DNA of 64,000 nucleotides, taken from contig NZ_JAAEHL010000014.1 in assembly GCF_010614725.1 (NCBI RefSeq), forward strand, positions 62,001-126,000. Direction: 5' to 3'. The first letter of the stretch is position 1. Each line of letters opens with the position of its first letter. The position numbers were made by a program, and so were the translations under genes. Positions 17,265 through 26,192 of the stretch are shown in pieces. The notes under the pieces were generated by a model. It was not told the DNA's origin, made no database searches, and was given only the letters and a program-made list of their open reading frames with translations. The DNA is from Flavobacterium ajazii. Its GTDB lineage: Bacteria > Bacteroidota > Bacteroidia > Flavobacteriales > Flavobacteriaceae.

Positions 17265-18698
17265 TTATTTTTCTTTAATTGTTACAGGACTATCAAAACC
17301 CTGCCGTTGCATGTTTCCCCAACTTTGTTCTTTTAGACTAAAAAAATTATAATATCCTTTTAACGAAGCATAAACACAAATAGGGTGGTAGCAAAAAGGC
17401 TCAATAATAGCCATCAGTACTAAAATAATAATTTCTTTTGCATTGGCATAATTTTTATAAATAACATCATCCAGCAGAATGGATATAAAGGTTACGATGA
17501 TGTAAAAGAAATAAACAGTTAGCGTAAGATAAAGGAAATTAACATAATCTTCATGCGAAATAATGAAGCAGAGAATTAACACCACAACACCAATTACTTC
17601 CAGAATAGGAATCAAAAATTCAAAAAAGAGGAAATAAGGAAATATTAGAAATGCTGTTCTTTGATATTTTGGATTAAAGAACATATTTTTATGCAAATAT
17701 AAAGTCTCGACTAATCCTCGTGACCATCGCACACGCTGACGTATAAAGACTTCTCTTGTAGCGGGAACCTCCGTCCAGCAGAGTGATTCAGGAATGTATT
17801 GAATAGAGAAAGGCAATTTGTTATCATACATATATTTTCTCATTCGGGTTACAAGTTCCATGTCTTCTCCTAGAGATTTATGAAAATAACCTCCGGCTGC
17901 GATAGCAATTTCTTTATCAAACATTCCTAAAGCTCCTGAAACCAATAGTAATCCGTTAACTTTGCTCCAGGCCATTCTGCCAAAGAGAAAGGCTCTGACA
18001 TACTCCAGTTCCTGAAACCTGGGGAGCCAGCCTTTTGGAAAATGAATTTTAACTAAAAAACCATTTTTTACTTCGCAGGAATTGGATATCCTGATGCCTG
18101 CTCCGGTTGCTATGACTCTTTTTTTCGACTCTATGAATGGTTTTGCTAATTTTATAATGGTATCACTTTTTAAAATACAATCGACATCTGTGCAGATAAA
18201 TAATGGATATTTGGTCGAATTTATTCCGACATTGACAGCATCAGCTTTGCTCTTCGCATTTTCTTTATCTACGACTAAAAGTTTGTAATAAAGTGGATTA
18301 GTAGATTTATAATGACCTCTTACGGTATGGGTTTTAATCTGTTCCTGATAATAGAAATTAACTTTTACCAGTTCAAATTCTTTAATTAATTTTTTTAAAG
18401 TACCATCTGAACTTCCATCATTGACTAATACGATTTCAAATTTCGGATAATTTAATGATAGTAGAGATTTAACATTATTTACTACGGTAGCTCCTTCGTT
18501 GAATGCCGGTGCTACAATGGAAACCCCCGGAATATAATTGGATTTTATGATAACATTGTTAGGAATAAAGTGTTTGGTGTTAAGACTTTTCTTGATAGCA
18601 TAGTAAGACAAACCAGCCAGTATAGAATAGAAGATGATGTAAGTGATTGAAAAAGCACCTATGAAATTAGTATAGAAGGATAATATATCGTCTATCAT
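17265..18698 (-). CDS. Processive family-2 glycosyltransferase, membrane bound
   Basis: A 477-residue polysaccharide synthase of the BcsA/PgaC/hyaluronan-synthase type. It has an N-terminal membrane helix (about 12-35), then a GT-A catalytic domain with VAPAFNEG (62-69), NDGSSDGT (93-100), DVD (171-173), the catalytic GED (277-279) and QRVRW (321-325), all intact. Four or so C-terminal helices (345-450) would form the translocation channel. No PilZ domain is visible. It polymerises a nucleotide sugar and extrudes the chain; the sugar cannot be told. Its start overlaps the stop of the HEAT gene by 4 nt (ATGA), so the two are translationally coupled. Confidence 0.9.
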   Translation of the reverse strand: MIDDILSFYTNFIGAFSITYIIFYSILAGLSYYAIKKSLNTKHFIPNNVIIKSNYIPGVSIVAPAFNEGATVVNNVKSLLSLNYPKFEIVLVNDGSSDGTLKKLIKEFELVKVNFYYQEQIKTHTVRGHYKSTNPLYYKLLVVDKENAKSKADAVNVGINSTKYPLFICTDVDCILKSDTIIKLAKPFIESKKRVIATGAGIRISNSCEVKNGFLVKIHFPKGWLPRFQELEYVRAFLFGRMAWSKVNGLLLVSGALGMFDKEIAIAAGGYFHKSLGEDMELVTRMRKYMYDNKLPFSIQYIPESLCWTEVPATREVFIRQRVRWSRGLVETLYLHKNMFFNPKYQRTAFLIFPYFLFFEFLIPILEVIGVVVLILCFIISHEDYVNFLYLTLTVYFFYIIVTFISILLDDVIYKNYANAKEIIILVLMAIIEPFCYHPICVYASLKGYYNFFSLKEQSWGNMQRQGFDSPVTIKEK

Positions 18699-19756
18699 TT
18701 CTTATTAGCTTTAACATGTTTAACCATTTTTTGTACATCTTCATTATCTAAAAAATGACTATCAAAATAGTTTCGATTTATTTTGTACAGACAATAAACA
18801 GCATCCAGTTTGATGCTTTCATCGGTTTTGTTTTCTAATAACTCTGCAATAAATTTTTCTGAAGCTGTCATGCCAATTTTGGAAAGTGTATTAAAAATTT
18901 CCAGTTTATTTTCGGTATCTTCATAACTGAAGTGTTTTATCAATTCAGTTTCAGCTTCAACAATGTATAAGGAATCAATAGCCAAAATCACTTCATGGCG
19001 GACTGCTTTATCATTGTGACTCAGTAATTTTACTATATTTTTGTTTTCATTTGTATAGTTGTAAAAAATCATCAGTTTAATGCCTAATTTAACTATAGTT
19101 GCATTGTAAGAAACAATCCAGTCTTTTAAATTTGCCGGTATTTTTGTTTTCTTGTGATGTAAAATATCCATGATATTAACCTCTTCTGCAATTGTAATCT
19201 CATGCGAAAAGTCAATCAATGATTCCAGTTTATTGGGTCTTAATGAAATTAATGCCAAAAAAGCTCTGGATTTTATATCTCTGTTTTTGTGATTTAATAA
19301 AGGGGTTATGTAGTGCTTACCTTTTTTATAGTCTAATGATTCAAGTTGAAATAATCCAAGACATTTTAAATAAAAGCGACGGCTCTTTAAAAGTTTTTGG
19401 GTATATCGAAATAAATCAAATTGTTCATAGATATAATGAAATTTATTGGTAACCTCACCTTTTAAGTTCAGTTTCAAAAAAATAATTTCGTTAAGTAATA
19501 ATTTTTTGCACCAATTTTTTTCAAAAGGAATTGTAGTTTTAAATTGTTCTATTTCCTTTTGATGAAACACTTCATCAAAAGGAGCAAAAATCAGATTAGT
19601 GAGGAAGATATCAATTTCGTTTTTTGTTGCATCAAATCTGGGGCTAAAAGAATCATAGCAGTATCTGTTGATAATTAAAACTATGATTAATAAAATGCAC
19701 CCGATGATTAGTATGGGCAATATAATTCGTATAAAGTAATGAATAAACACTTCCAT
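18695..19756 (-). CDS. Membrane-anchored HEAT-repeat protein
   Basis: A 353-residue protein with one strong N-terminal transmembrane helix (about 8-32), then a cytoplasmic solenoid. Helical pairs such as HYITPLLNHKNRDIKSRAFLAL, IVKLLSHNDKAVRHEVILAI and LIKHFSYEDTENKLEIFNTL fit HEAT repeats. It has no enzymatic motif; the fold is a scaffold. It is the first gene of the six-gene minus-strand locus and overlaps the glycosyltransferase start by 4 nt, so it probably supports that synthase, much as small accessory subunits do in other synthase-dependent exopolysaccharide systems. The role is inferred from context only. Confidence 0.75.
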   Translation of the reverse strand: MEVFIHYFIRIILPILIIGCILLIIVLIINRYCYDSFSPRFDATKNEIDIFLTNLIFAPFDEVFHQKEIEQFKTTIPFEKNWCKKLLLNEIIFLKLNLKGEVTNKFHYIYEQFDLFRYTQKLLKSRRFYLKCLGLFQLESLDYKKGKHYITPLLNHKNRDIKSRAFLALISLRPNKLESLIDFSHEITIAEEVNIMDILHHKKTKIPANLKDWIVSYNATIVKLGIKLMIFYNYTNENKNIVKLLSHNDKAVRHEVILAIDSLYIVEAETELIKHFSYEDTENKLEIFNTLSKIGMTASEKFIAELLENKTDESIKLDAVYCLYKINRNYFDSHFLDNEDVQKMVKHVKANKK

Positions 19757-19959
19757 CTAATAAAAAGTCGTTTGAGGTTATTGTAAAACTTAACGAATAA
19801 TCTATTCTTTTTAATTGAAGATTACATAAAGATAACGAATATTTTAAAAGTATAATATAGCAAAATCTCTCCTTTTTTCGCAATTTGTATTAAATCGAAG
19901 GAAGAAAATCTTAGTAGCAATAACGTTTGAAAAGTTTAAAATGATTCTTGCGTGATTTT

Positions 19960-20724
19960 TTAAAATCCTTCAAAAACCCCTAAACCGAACAAGGCAAAGT
20001 CATATTTTACCGGATCATTTGGATCTAATTCCCGTAGTTTTAAATCTAATTCGACAAGTGCTTTTCCGTCATTTTGCTTACGCGAAAGAAGTCCTAATTT
20101 GCGGGCCACGTTTCCTGAGTGTACATCCAAAGGGCAGGACAGGGCAGATGGTGAAATAGTTTTCCAGATTCCTAAATCAACACCTTTTGTATCCTGACGA
20201 CAAAACCATCTCAGCATCATATTGATGCGTTTTGCAGCAGAGCCATTCATAGGATCTGAAATATGTTTTTGGGTTCTCGGAAGGTGATCCGTTTCAAAAA
20301 ATATTTTCTTGAATTCATGGATGCTTTTCTGCAAGCTATCCTGTTCCTGATGTTTTGCAAAAACAGCTTCTAAGCCATTATGATTTTTATAAATATGCTG
20401 AAGCCCTTTTATAAAACCGGCAAAATCCTGTCCGTTAAAAGTGCGGTGTACAAAAGTTTCCAATCCTGCCAAATCTTCCTCAGAATGCGACATGACAAAA
20501 TCGTAAGGTGTATTGCCCATTAATTCCATCATTTTATGCGAATTTTTAATAATCATTTTACGGTTTCCCCAGGCAATTGAAGCGCTTAAAAAACCGGCAA
20601 TTTCAATATCTTCTTTTTGTGTAAAAAGATGCGGTATCTGCACGGGATCACTTTCAATAAAATCAAGATTGTTGTACTGGATGACTTTTTCGTCAAGGAA
20701 TTCTTTGAGTTCTTTTTTTGTCAT
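19960..20724 (-). CDS. TIGR02757 family protein
   Basis: A 254-residue soluble protein matching the TIGR02757 family, conserved in Bacteroidota and some other phyla, function undetermined. Recognisable parts are the start KELKEFLDEKV, IEIAGFLSASIAWGNRKMI (about 36-54), the MNGSAAKRINMMLRWFCRQDTKGVDLGIW region in the middle, and PLDVHSGNVARKLGL followed by RELDPNDPVKYDFALFGLG. The helical pattern with an HSG segment before a DPVKYDFALFG tail recalls helix-hairpin-helix DNA glycosylase folds, as I remember for this family, but no catalytic claim can be made. I use the ATG at 20724; the frame is also open from a TTG two codons earlier. Confidence 0.85.
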   Translation of the reverse strand: MTKKELKEFLDEKVIQYNNLDFIESDPVQIPHLFTQKEDIEIAGFLSASIAWGNRKMIIKNSHKMMELMGNTPYDFVMSHSEEDLAGLETFVHRTFNGQDFAGFIKGLQHIYKNHNGLEAVFAKHQEQDSLQKSIHEFKKIFFETDHLPRTQKHISDPMNGSAAKRINMMLRWFCRQDTKGVDLGIWKTISPSALSCPLDVHSGNVARKLGLLSRKQNDGKALVELDLKLRELDPNDPVKYDFALFGLGVFEGF

Positions 20725-20752
20725 GTTCAAAATGAATATTCTTGTTGTTCTG

Positions 20753-20834
20753 CCGCCCTAGCCCAGATGGAAGCGGTATCCTTTTATGGCAGGGTTTGCC
20801 ATAAAAGATATAGCGGACAGCTGGAAACTGCTTC
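20753..20834 (-). repeat. Structured dispersed element, copy A
   Basis: GC-richer block in the 110-nt gap between the ABC ATPase stop and the TIGR02757 start. Central perfect 11-bp stem 20781-20791/20797-20807 with a 5-nt loop. An outer 8-bp pairing joins 20770-20777 to 20827-20834 (one G-T pair), and CCAG 20763-20766 could also pair with CTGG 20821-20824. Read on the minus strand it ends ATCTGGGCTAGGGC. A second copy in the opposite orientation lies at 42450-42533. It could be a REP-like element or an RNA; I cannot decide. Confidence 0.7.
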
Positions 20835-21499
20835 TAATTACTAATCTGACCATCGACCATAATCAATTTTCGGTCGGCCATATTGGCCAGTTCTTCATTA
20901 TGGGTTACAATTACGAATGTTTGTCCGAACTCATCACGAAGCTGAAAAAACAATTGATGTAAATTTTCGGCAGAATGTGTATCCAGATTTCCTGAAGGTT
21001 CATCGGCAAAAATAACATCCGGTTTATTGATTAAGGCTCTGGCAACAGCAACACGCTGCTGTTCTCCGCCTGAAAGCTCGCTCGGTTTATGATTAATACG
21101 ATGTGATAATCCTAAATAGTCTAGTAGTTTTTTAGCTTCAGCTTCGGTTTCGGAAGGCTTTTTGCCTGCAATATAAGCAGGAATACATACATTTTCGAGT
21201 GCTGTAAACTCAGGCAAGAGCTGATGGAACTGAAAAATAAAACCTAGATTCAGGTTTCTGAATTTTGATAAGGCTTTGTCATTCAGTCCTAAAATATTTT
21301 GTCCGTTTATGGTAAGAGAAGTTTCAGAATTTGTTTTTTCGGGTTTGTCTAAAGTGCCTAAAATATGTAATAGTGTTGTTTTTCCGGCACCGGACGCACC
21401 GACAATTGAAACAATTTCCCCTTTTTGAATATGTAAATCAACGCCTTTTAAAACTTCAAGCTTATCGTAGAATTTATGTATGTTTTTTGCATGTATCAT
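20834..21499 (-). CDS. LolD/MacB-like ABC transporter ATP-binding protein
   Basis: A 221-residue ABC ATPase of the LolD/FtsE/MacB subgroup, which powers lipoprotein release or mechanotransmission at the inner membrane. Motifs are Walker A GASGAGKTT, the Q-loop FIFQFHQLLPEFTALENV, signature LSGGEQQRVAVARAL, Walker B DVIFADEPSGNLD and the switch His in VIVTHNEELA. The phrase GFIFQFHQLLPEFTALENV is typical of LolD. I start at the ATG at 21499 (MIHAKNIHKFY); an ATG 9 codons upstream gives an unlikely extension. No permease is adjacent, so the LolCE partner must be elsewhere. Confidence 0.88.
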   Translation of the reverse strand: MIHAKNIHKFYDKLEVLKGVDLHIQKGEIVSIVGASGAGKTTLLHILGTLDKPEKTNSETSLTINGQNILGLNDKALSKFRNLNLGFIFQFHQLLPEFTALENVCIPAYIAGKKPSETEAEAKKLLDYLGLSHRINHKPSELSGGEQQRVAVARALINKPDVIFADEPSGNLDTHSAENLHQLFFQLRDEFGQTFVIVTHNEELANMADRKLIMVDGQISN

Positions 21500-21624
21500 C
21501 TGGAAACTGTTTTTACAAAGAAACAAAGATTCTGCCGATATAAAAATGGGCGTAACAGAATTTTAAGAAGAATGTTTAATAAAGGGATCATAGTTTTATT
21601 TTACATTTATAGAAAAAGTACAAA

Positions 21625-22350
21625 GTGAAAAAAAATAAATTTTATATTAGATCATTGTTGTTGTCTATTGCACTTGTAATTGTTTTTATTAGTGCCGGAA
21701 CTTATTCTGAAAACAAGTTTTTGACTTATACAGTAGATTGTAAAAAACAAGATCTGAAATTGTATTACAAAAATGAGAAAAATCAAAATTTTAACAGTAT
21801 TGGGAATTTGAAATTTTGGCTTGAAGAAAAGAACCTGAAGCTTGAGTTTGCTATGAATGGAGGGATGTACAAAAAAGATTTTTCTCCTCAGGGGCTTTAT
21901 ATTGAAAATAAAAGAATACTATCTCCTTTGGATACATTGAAAGGAAATGGGAATTTTTATTTGAAGCCAAACGGTGTGTTTTATTTAACGACTCAAAATA
22001 TTCCTAAAATATGTAAAACAGAATTGTTTCATAATAACCAAAAAATAAAATATGCAACTCAATCCGGGCCTATGTTGCTTGTTGATGGTCAGATTCATCC
22101 GGAGTTTAAAGAAAGGTCTCCAAACCTGAATATTCGAAACGGAGTAGGTATTTTACCAAATGGGAAAGTAGTTTTTGTACTTTCAAAGGAAGAGGTTAAT
22201 TTTTATGATTTTGCCAGCTATTTTAAAAAATTAGGATGTAAAAATGCCTTGTATTTAGATGGTTTTGTATCCAGAGCTTATCTTCCTTCAAAGCATTGGG
22301 TTCAGACCGATGGAAATTTTGGTGTGCTATTTGCAGTAACGACAAAATAA
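21625..22350 (+). CDS. Phosphodiester glycosidase (NAGPA-domain) family protein
   Basis: A 241-residue exported protein. An N-terminal hydrophobic segment (8-28) acts as signal or anchor. The NAGPA domain follows, with AMNGGMYKKDFSPQGLYIEN near 75-95, ATQSGPMLLVDGQIHP near 150, and NIRNGVGILPNGKVVFVLS, then the family end LYLDGFVSRAYLP near 212. This is the phosphodiester glycosidase family found in YigE-like proteins, related to the uncovering enzyme that removes GlcNAc from phosphodiesters. The start is a GTG at 21625; no ATG fits. A small membrane protein gene follows after 10 nt. The periplasmic substrate is unknown. Confidence 0.83.
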   Translation: MKKNKFYIRSLLLSIALVIVFISAGTYSENKFLTYTVDCKKQDLKLYYKNEKNQNFNSIGNLKFWLEEKNLKLEFAMNGGMYKKDFSPQGLYIENKRILSPLDTLKGNGNFYLKPNGVFYLTTQNIPKICKTELFHNNQKIKYATQSGPMLLVDGQIHPEFKERSPNLNIRNGVGILPNGKVVFVLSKEEVNFYDFASYFKKLGCKNALYLDGFVSRAYLPSKHWVQTDGNFGVLFAVTTK

Positions 22351-22360
22351 AAAAAATGAG

Positions 22361-22657
22361 ATGGAAACAAATGAAGCATCAGTTGTAAAAGACAATAAAA
22401 TTAAAAAACTGATTTTAGGTTTAATTTTGGACGGAATTGGCATGATGACATTTAGTGTTCCGCTATTAGCTGAGCCTTTGGATGTAATCTGGGCGCCAAT
22501 TGCGGCTTTTATCATGTCCAGAATGTACAAAGGCAGAGTAGGGCGGGTGGCAGCTATTTTGACTTTTGTAGAAGAGATACTTCCGGTTACCGATTTGATT
22601 CCGTCATTTACAATTACCTGGATTTACACGTATTATTTCCAAAAAGAAAAATCGTAA
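22361..22657 (+). CDS. Small hypothetical membrane protein
   Basis: A 98-residue protein with a charged N-terminus and two or three hydrophobic segments (about 19-37, 42-56, 76-92). Between them lies SRMYKGRVGRVAAILTFVEEILP. The sequence resembles small Bacteroidota membrane proteins containing LDGIGMMTFSVP, but I cannot name a family. It starts 10 nt after the phosphodiester glycosidase stop, so the two genes probably form an operon that ends at the hairpin just downstream. Confidence 0.65.
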   Translation: METNEASVVKDNKIKKLILGLILDGIGMMTFSVPLLAEPLDVIWAPIAAFIMSRMYKGRVGRVAAILTFVEEILPVTDLIPSFTITWIYTYYFQKEKS

Positions 22658-22661
22658 AATA

Positions 22662-22692
22662 ATAAATGGCAACTTGTAAGGTTGCCATTTAT
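22662..22692. terminator. Terminator hairpin between convergent genes
   Basis: Perfect 12-bp stem ATAAATGGCAAC (22662-22673)/22681-22692 with a 7-nt loop. It sits between the plus-strand small membrane protein gene and the minus-strand pectate-lyase-like gene. The T-tract is weak on either side. Confidence 0.6.
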
Positions 22693-22722
22693 GTCAAAAA
22701 AACTATAAAAAATAAACTAAAC

Positions 22723-25512
22723 TTAGTGAACAATAATCTTTTTAATGTGTAATACTTCTTTTGTTTTTGAGTCAGTAAACTTTAAAATAAAAACACCTTT
22801 TGATTTTAAATTGATGTTTTCCTGAGTTTTTCCGGAAATGTTTCTTTTTACTACTTCCTTGCCCAAAATATCAAATATTTTAAGTTCAGCATTACCGTCA
22901 TTTTCCATCAAAACAGAAAAAGAACCGTTATTTGGTACAGGCCAAACACTAAAAGAAGTGTTTTCTTTGGCTGGTTTTTCTATTGAAAGGGTAGAACTAT
23001 ATCCGCTAACAATATTTACTTTACGTGTCATGCTAGCTCCTTCATTATCTGTAACTGTAAAATCGAAAGAACATAAACCTGTTGCATTTGGTGTAAATGC
23101 TACAATATTCCCATTAAGTGTAGTACTTCCGTTCATAACATTTGAAACTGAATAATTAACACCGCTTGTAAAACCTCTTGAAAGTTTCTGAACATCAATA
23201 TCGACTTTATTTCCGGTTGGAGAATCATAATGAGGAAGGGACATCCATTGCAAATATTTGTCCAGATTGGTATATCCGTCTAAGTCTGCATCAGCATTGG
23301 CATCTGAAAAATCTCCGGTACCCGAATTTATATTTGTTCCATGAATTGTCTCCCACCAGTTAGGCAATCCGTCCTGATCAGTATCCCAGTTTGCGTCTCT
23401 GACAATTTCAGGGTATGTTTCGTATCCTCCAACATCAGATTCGTTATCAGGAAATCCCGGTTTGTTGGTAACACTTCCTCTGTAGGTATAAGTCCCGTTT
23501 AATGTTTCGGATATAATTCGTTGGTCATGTTCGTCAAACTCAGGTTGGATGCAACCTACATCTGAAAGTACTATTTTGTAAGCTGTCTTAGCAGATTGTG
23601 TGGTTACGTATGAAGGAAAAAATGGTGTGTTGACAAAGTTATCATAAGAATAGGTTGCGCCATTTGAAAAGGTAACTTTTCGTCCAATAGTTTGATTTGT
23701 TTCGTCAAAATAACCAGGCATTACATTGCCATTAAAATAGCATAGTTGCGTTCCTGTACCTACATTTTCATTTTGTTGGTTGAAAGCCACAAAAATTTTG
23801 GAACCAGCACCGGGCTTGTAATAATTATTTACAAAGTTTACCTCTTTAGTTCCTCCATCAGTTGTTCGGGATCCCCAATTGTAAACTACATTATTAGTAA
23901 TATCCATTTTTCCGGTATAAGCACCACTGCCATCTAAACCTCCTCCTAAGCTCCAGTTACGTCCATAGCAATGTGCTAAAAGGTTATGATGGAAACTTCC
24001 AATATCGCCGCCTATGGTAGCTGCATAGCCATGCTCAGTTCCGGCAGGGTAATTTTGGTGTCCGGCAGCGTTTAATGCTTCGGATATTAATGTTCTTTGT
24101 AATGTAATGTTTTTTCCTCCACGGGAACTAAAAGCTTCATCAATAGTCCAACTGATAGAACAATGATCTATTATACTGTTATCTGCACCAGTTAGTCCCA
24201 TACCATCAAAAGTTTGTCCTCCTCCTAATCTAACTCTTATGTTTTGAACTATAGCATCATTCCCTGTAATTCCTAAAGGTGCTTTACGAATGCAAATTCC
24301 TTTTCCGGGAGCAGTTTGACCAGCAATTGTTACATAAGGCTGATTTGAGACTAAACGAGACTCAAGTTGAATGACTCCAGATGTATTAAAAACAATAGTT
24401 CTTGGTCCGATATCATTTGTAATAGCTTCACGCAAGCTTCCAGGTCCGCTGTCATTAAGGTTGGTCACGGCTACTACTTTCCCGCCTCTTCCTCCACGGG
24501 CAAAACGACCATAACCTTCAGCACCCGGGAATGCTAATTGAGCAGGACGAAAACGCCACACATCACCTTTTATAACATCGTTATTTGCTAAAACTTCATC
24601 TATACGCCAATAATAAGTAGTTCCTGTATATAATCCATTTACCAGATAAGAGGAGTTTTCTTTGGCTTGATTTCCTTTGAATTGAGGTGATGTTGTTGTT
24701 GCTGATTGTACCGAAACTACATCTGTTCCAAAATAAATATTTTGGGAAACGGTACTGGCAGAAGCAGTCCATGACAATGTTTGGTTACCTGAATTAAGTT
24801 CAACATGCTCGTTGTTATGTAAAGGAGTAGGATTTGTTGCTTTAAGCGCAATATTAGAGGTATTTAACTCAATACCGTTAATCACTATGTTTTTTTGAGT
24901 TTCATTTCCAGATGTTTCGGCTTCAAACGTTATAACAATCACATCACTGGTTGCATTAGACTGAAATTGTAGATATGCAGATGTAGCATCTGAGGTTTTT
25001 GTAGCTCTTACGCTTGGAATTAAATTATCAACAACCAGATTGCCATTAACAGTGATGTCAATAGGGCTAAAACTTATTGTTGGACTGTCTACGGCGTTTA
25101 AGTAAACTAATAATGAATGATTCCCTGCGGGCAGACCTGTAATTTTTAATTCTATTTTGGCGCCTTTATTTGCAGGATTTAGAGGATTTGAAGAAACATC
25201 TTTTACAGTAAGTCCATCGCAGACTAATCTGGCATAATACGGAGACAGTATACCTGCTTTATACCAATTTGTACCCAAAGTTTCTCCATTATCACCAATT
25301 CTGGTTACAGTAAATGTAACTCCGTTTTCAGTTTTACTCGCAGTATTGGTAGTTACTACCCATGGTATATAATCAGGATCGCTTACTTCAGCAGATTGCC
25401 TTCCTGACTGGTCAAAATCAATTTTTACTACCGGATTTTGAGCAAAAACATTTGTCATTGACATTGTAAGGGACATAATTGCCATTACAAATTTCATTGT
25501 ATTGTTAAACAT
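22723..25512 (-). CDS. Pectate-lyase-like secreted protein, T9SS sorting domain
   Basis: A 929-residue exported enzyme. The signal peptide is residues 1-24 (ending VFAQ). An N-terminal domain (30-225) looks like a beta-sandwich binding module. A Fn3-like domain (235-320) ends with GTTYYWRIDEV. The right-handed beta-helix domain starts AFPGAEGYGRFARGGRGG near 325 and continues with LNDSGPGSLREAI and IAGQTAPGKGI, the layout of polysaccharide lyase family 1 pectate lyases. DTDQDGLPNWWE near 700 is a calcium-type aspartate motif. The last 75 residues (FSVWPVPNNGSF, ELKIFDILGKEV, HIKKIIV) form a type A T9SS sorting domain. It should be released or held on the cell surface to attack pectin-like polymers. 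No SusCD pair is adjacent. Confidence 0.88.
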   Translation of the reverse strand: MFNNTMKFVMAIMSLTMSMTNVFAQNPVVKIDFDQSGRQSAEVSDPDYIPWVVTTNTASKTENGVTFTVTRIGDNGETLGTNWYKAGILSPYYARLVCDGLTVKDVSSNPLNPANKGAKIELKITGLPAGNHSLLVYLNAVDSPTISFSPIDITVNGNLVVDNLIPSVRATKTSDATSAYLQFQSNATSDVIVITFEAETSGNETQKNIVINGIELNTSNIALKATNPTPLHNNEHVELNSGNQTLSWTASASTVSQNIYFGTDVVSVQSATTTSPQFKGNQAKENSSYLVNGLYTGTTYYWRIDEVLANNDVIKGDVWRFRPAQLAFPGAEGYGRFARGGRGGKVVAVTNLNDSGPGSLREAITNDIGPRTIVFNTSGVIQLESRLVSNQPYVTIAGQTAPGKGICIRKAPLGITGNDAIVQNIRVRLGGGQTFDGMGLTGADNSIIDHCSISWTIDEAFSSRGGKNITLQRTLISEALNAAGHQNYPAGTEHGYAATIGGDIGSFHHNLLAHCYGRNWSLGGGLDGSGAYTGKMDITNNVVYNWGSRTTDGGTKEVNFVNNYYKPGAGSKIFVAFNQQNENVGTGTQLCYFNGNVMPGYFDETNQTIGRKVTFSNGATYSYDNFVNTPFFPSYVTTQSAKTAYKIVLSDVGCIQPEFDEHDQRIISETLNGTYTYRGSVTNKPGFPDNESDVGGYETYPEIVRDANWDTDQDGLPNWWETIHGTNINSGTGDFSDANADADLDGYTNLDKYLQWMSLPHYDSPTGNKVDIDVQKLSRGFTSGVNYSVSNVMNGSTTLNGNIVAFTPNATGLCSFDFTVTDNEGASMTRKVNIVSGYSSTLSIEKPAKENTSFSVWPVPNNGSFSVLMENDGNAELKIFDILGKEVVKRNISGKTQENINLKSKGVFILKFTDSKTKEVLHIKKIIVH

Positions 25513-25856
25513 TTTGATAGGTTTGGTTAGTTAGTAAAGATGTAATCTTATAATTGTAAAGATTGCCAATCATTAGAAAAAAACTGTCCTGTCCTGTCCT
25601 GTTATGGTTGTGTTTACGGTAATATAAGGAGGATATTTTTTTGTATTTCGTATATTTATTGTTAAAAAGTGCTTATGTTTTCAAGTGTTTTGTAAAATGT
25701 ACTTTTAAGAATATTTTCTCGTTTGATAGTACAACCGTTCTGTGTGATTGAAAGAATAATACTAAAAAAATAAATGATAACAAATTCTATGAAAAGCTGA
25801 TTCTGTTTTAGACAGGTCTTAATTCGCTAATAGATATGAGAAAGAGGGAGAAAATG
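25513..25856. other. Gene-free spacer with CTGTC repeats
   Basis: A 344-nt AT-rich spacer between the pectate-lyase-like start (minus strand) and the 100-residue membrane protein stop. The only ordered element I see is a pentamer repeat, CTGTC at 25584, 25589 and 25594, then CTGTT at 25599, with a lone GACAG at 25811-25815. I see no tRNA, hairpin terminator or start codon with a plausible reading frame. Confidence 0.5.
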
Positions 25857-26159
25857 TTATTTTTTGAACAAAAACCCCAAGCCTAAACTTTTAAGCATTT
25901 TCTTTTCGAAATTCCAAAAAAAGCGAAATTGTCCAAAAAGAGTACCTATTGCAACCAGTAAAACCTGATAGATAGGAAAGATGATTATTAACCGAATAAG
26001 GGTAAACCATCCGCCAAAATCTTCTTTGGTAATGTTGAGCCATTCACAAAAAGGTCTGGACAGCCATGCAGATGCCGATCCGGTGATGGCAAAAACAATG
26101 AATATAATGATAAATTGAAAATTAGAGGTCACACCCCATCGCTGCTTTAATCGATTCAT
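25857..26159 (-). CDS. Small membrane protein, probably DUF6787 family
   Basis: A 100-residue protein with two hydrophobic helices (about 15-33 and 51-72) joined by SAWLSRPFCEWLNITKEDFGG, and a basic amphipathic tail (KKMLKSLGLGFLFKK). The beginning NRLKQRWGVTSNFQ and the loop match my memory of the flavobacterial DUF6787 family, which I cannot verify. No catalytic residues are visible. It lies 33 nt downstream of the lipoprotein gene on the same strand and is probably co-transcribed. Confidence 0.65.
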   Translation of the reverse strand: MNRLKQRWGVTSNFQFIIIFIVFAITGSASAWLSRPFCEWLNITKEDFGGWFTLIRLIIIFPIYQVLLVAIGTLFGQFRFFWNFEKKMLKSLGLGFLFKK

Positions 26160-26192
26160 TTTTGTTTGGAATGATTACAAATATAGTAAACA

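Noticed and set aside
20753..20834. tRNA gene in the GC-richer block
   Set aside because: The hairpins do not make a tRNA cloverleaf, there is no CCA-ready acceptor stem or T-loop GTTCRA, and a second copy shows a different stem.
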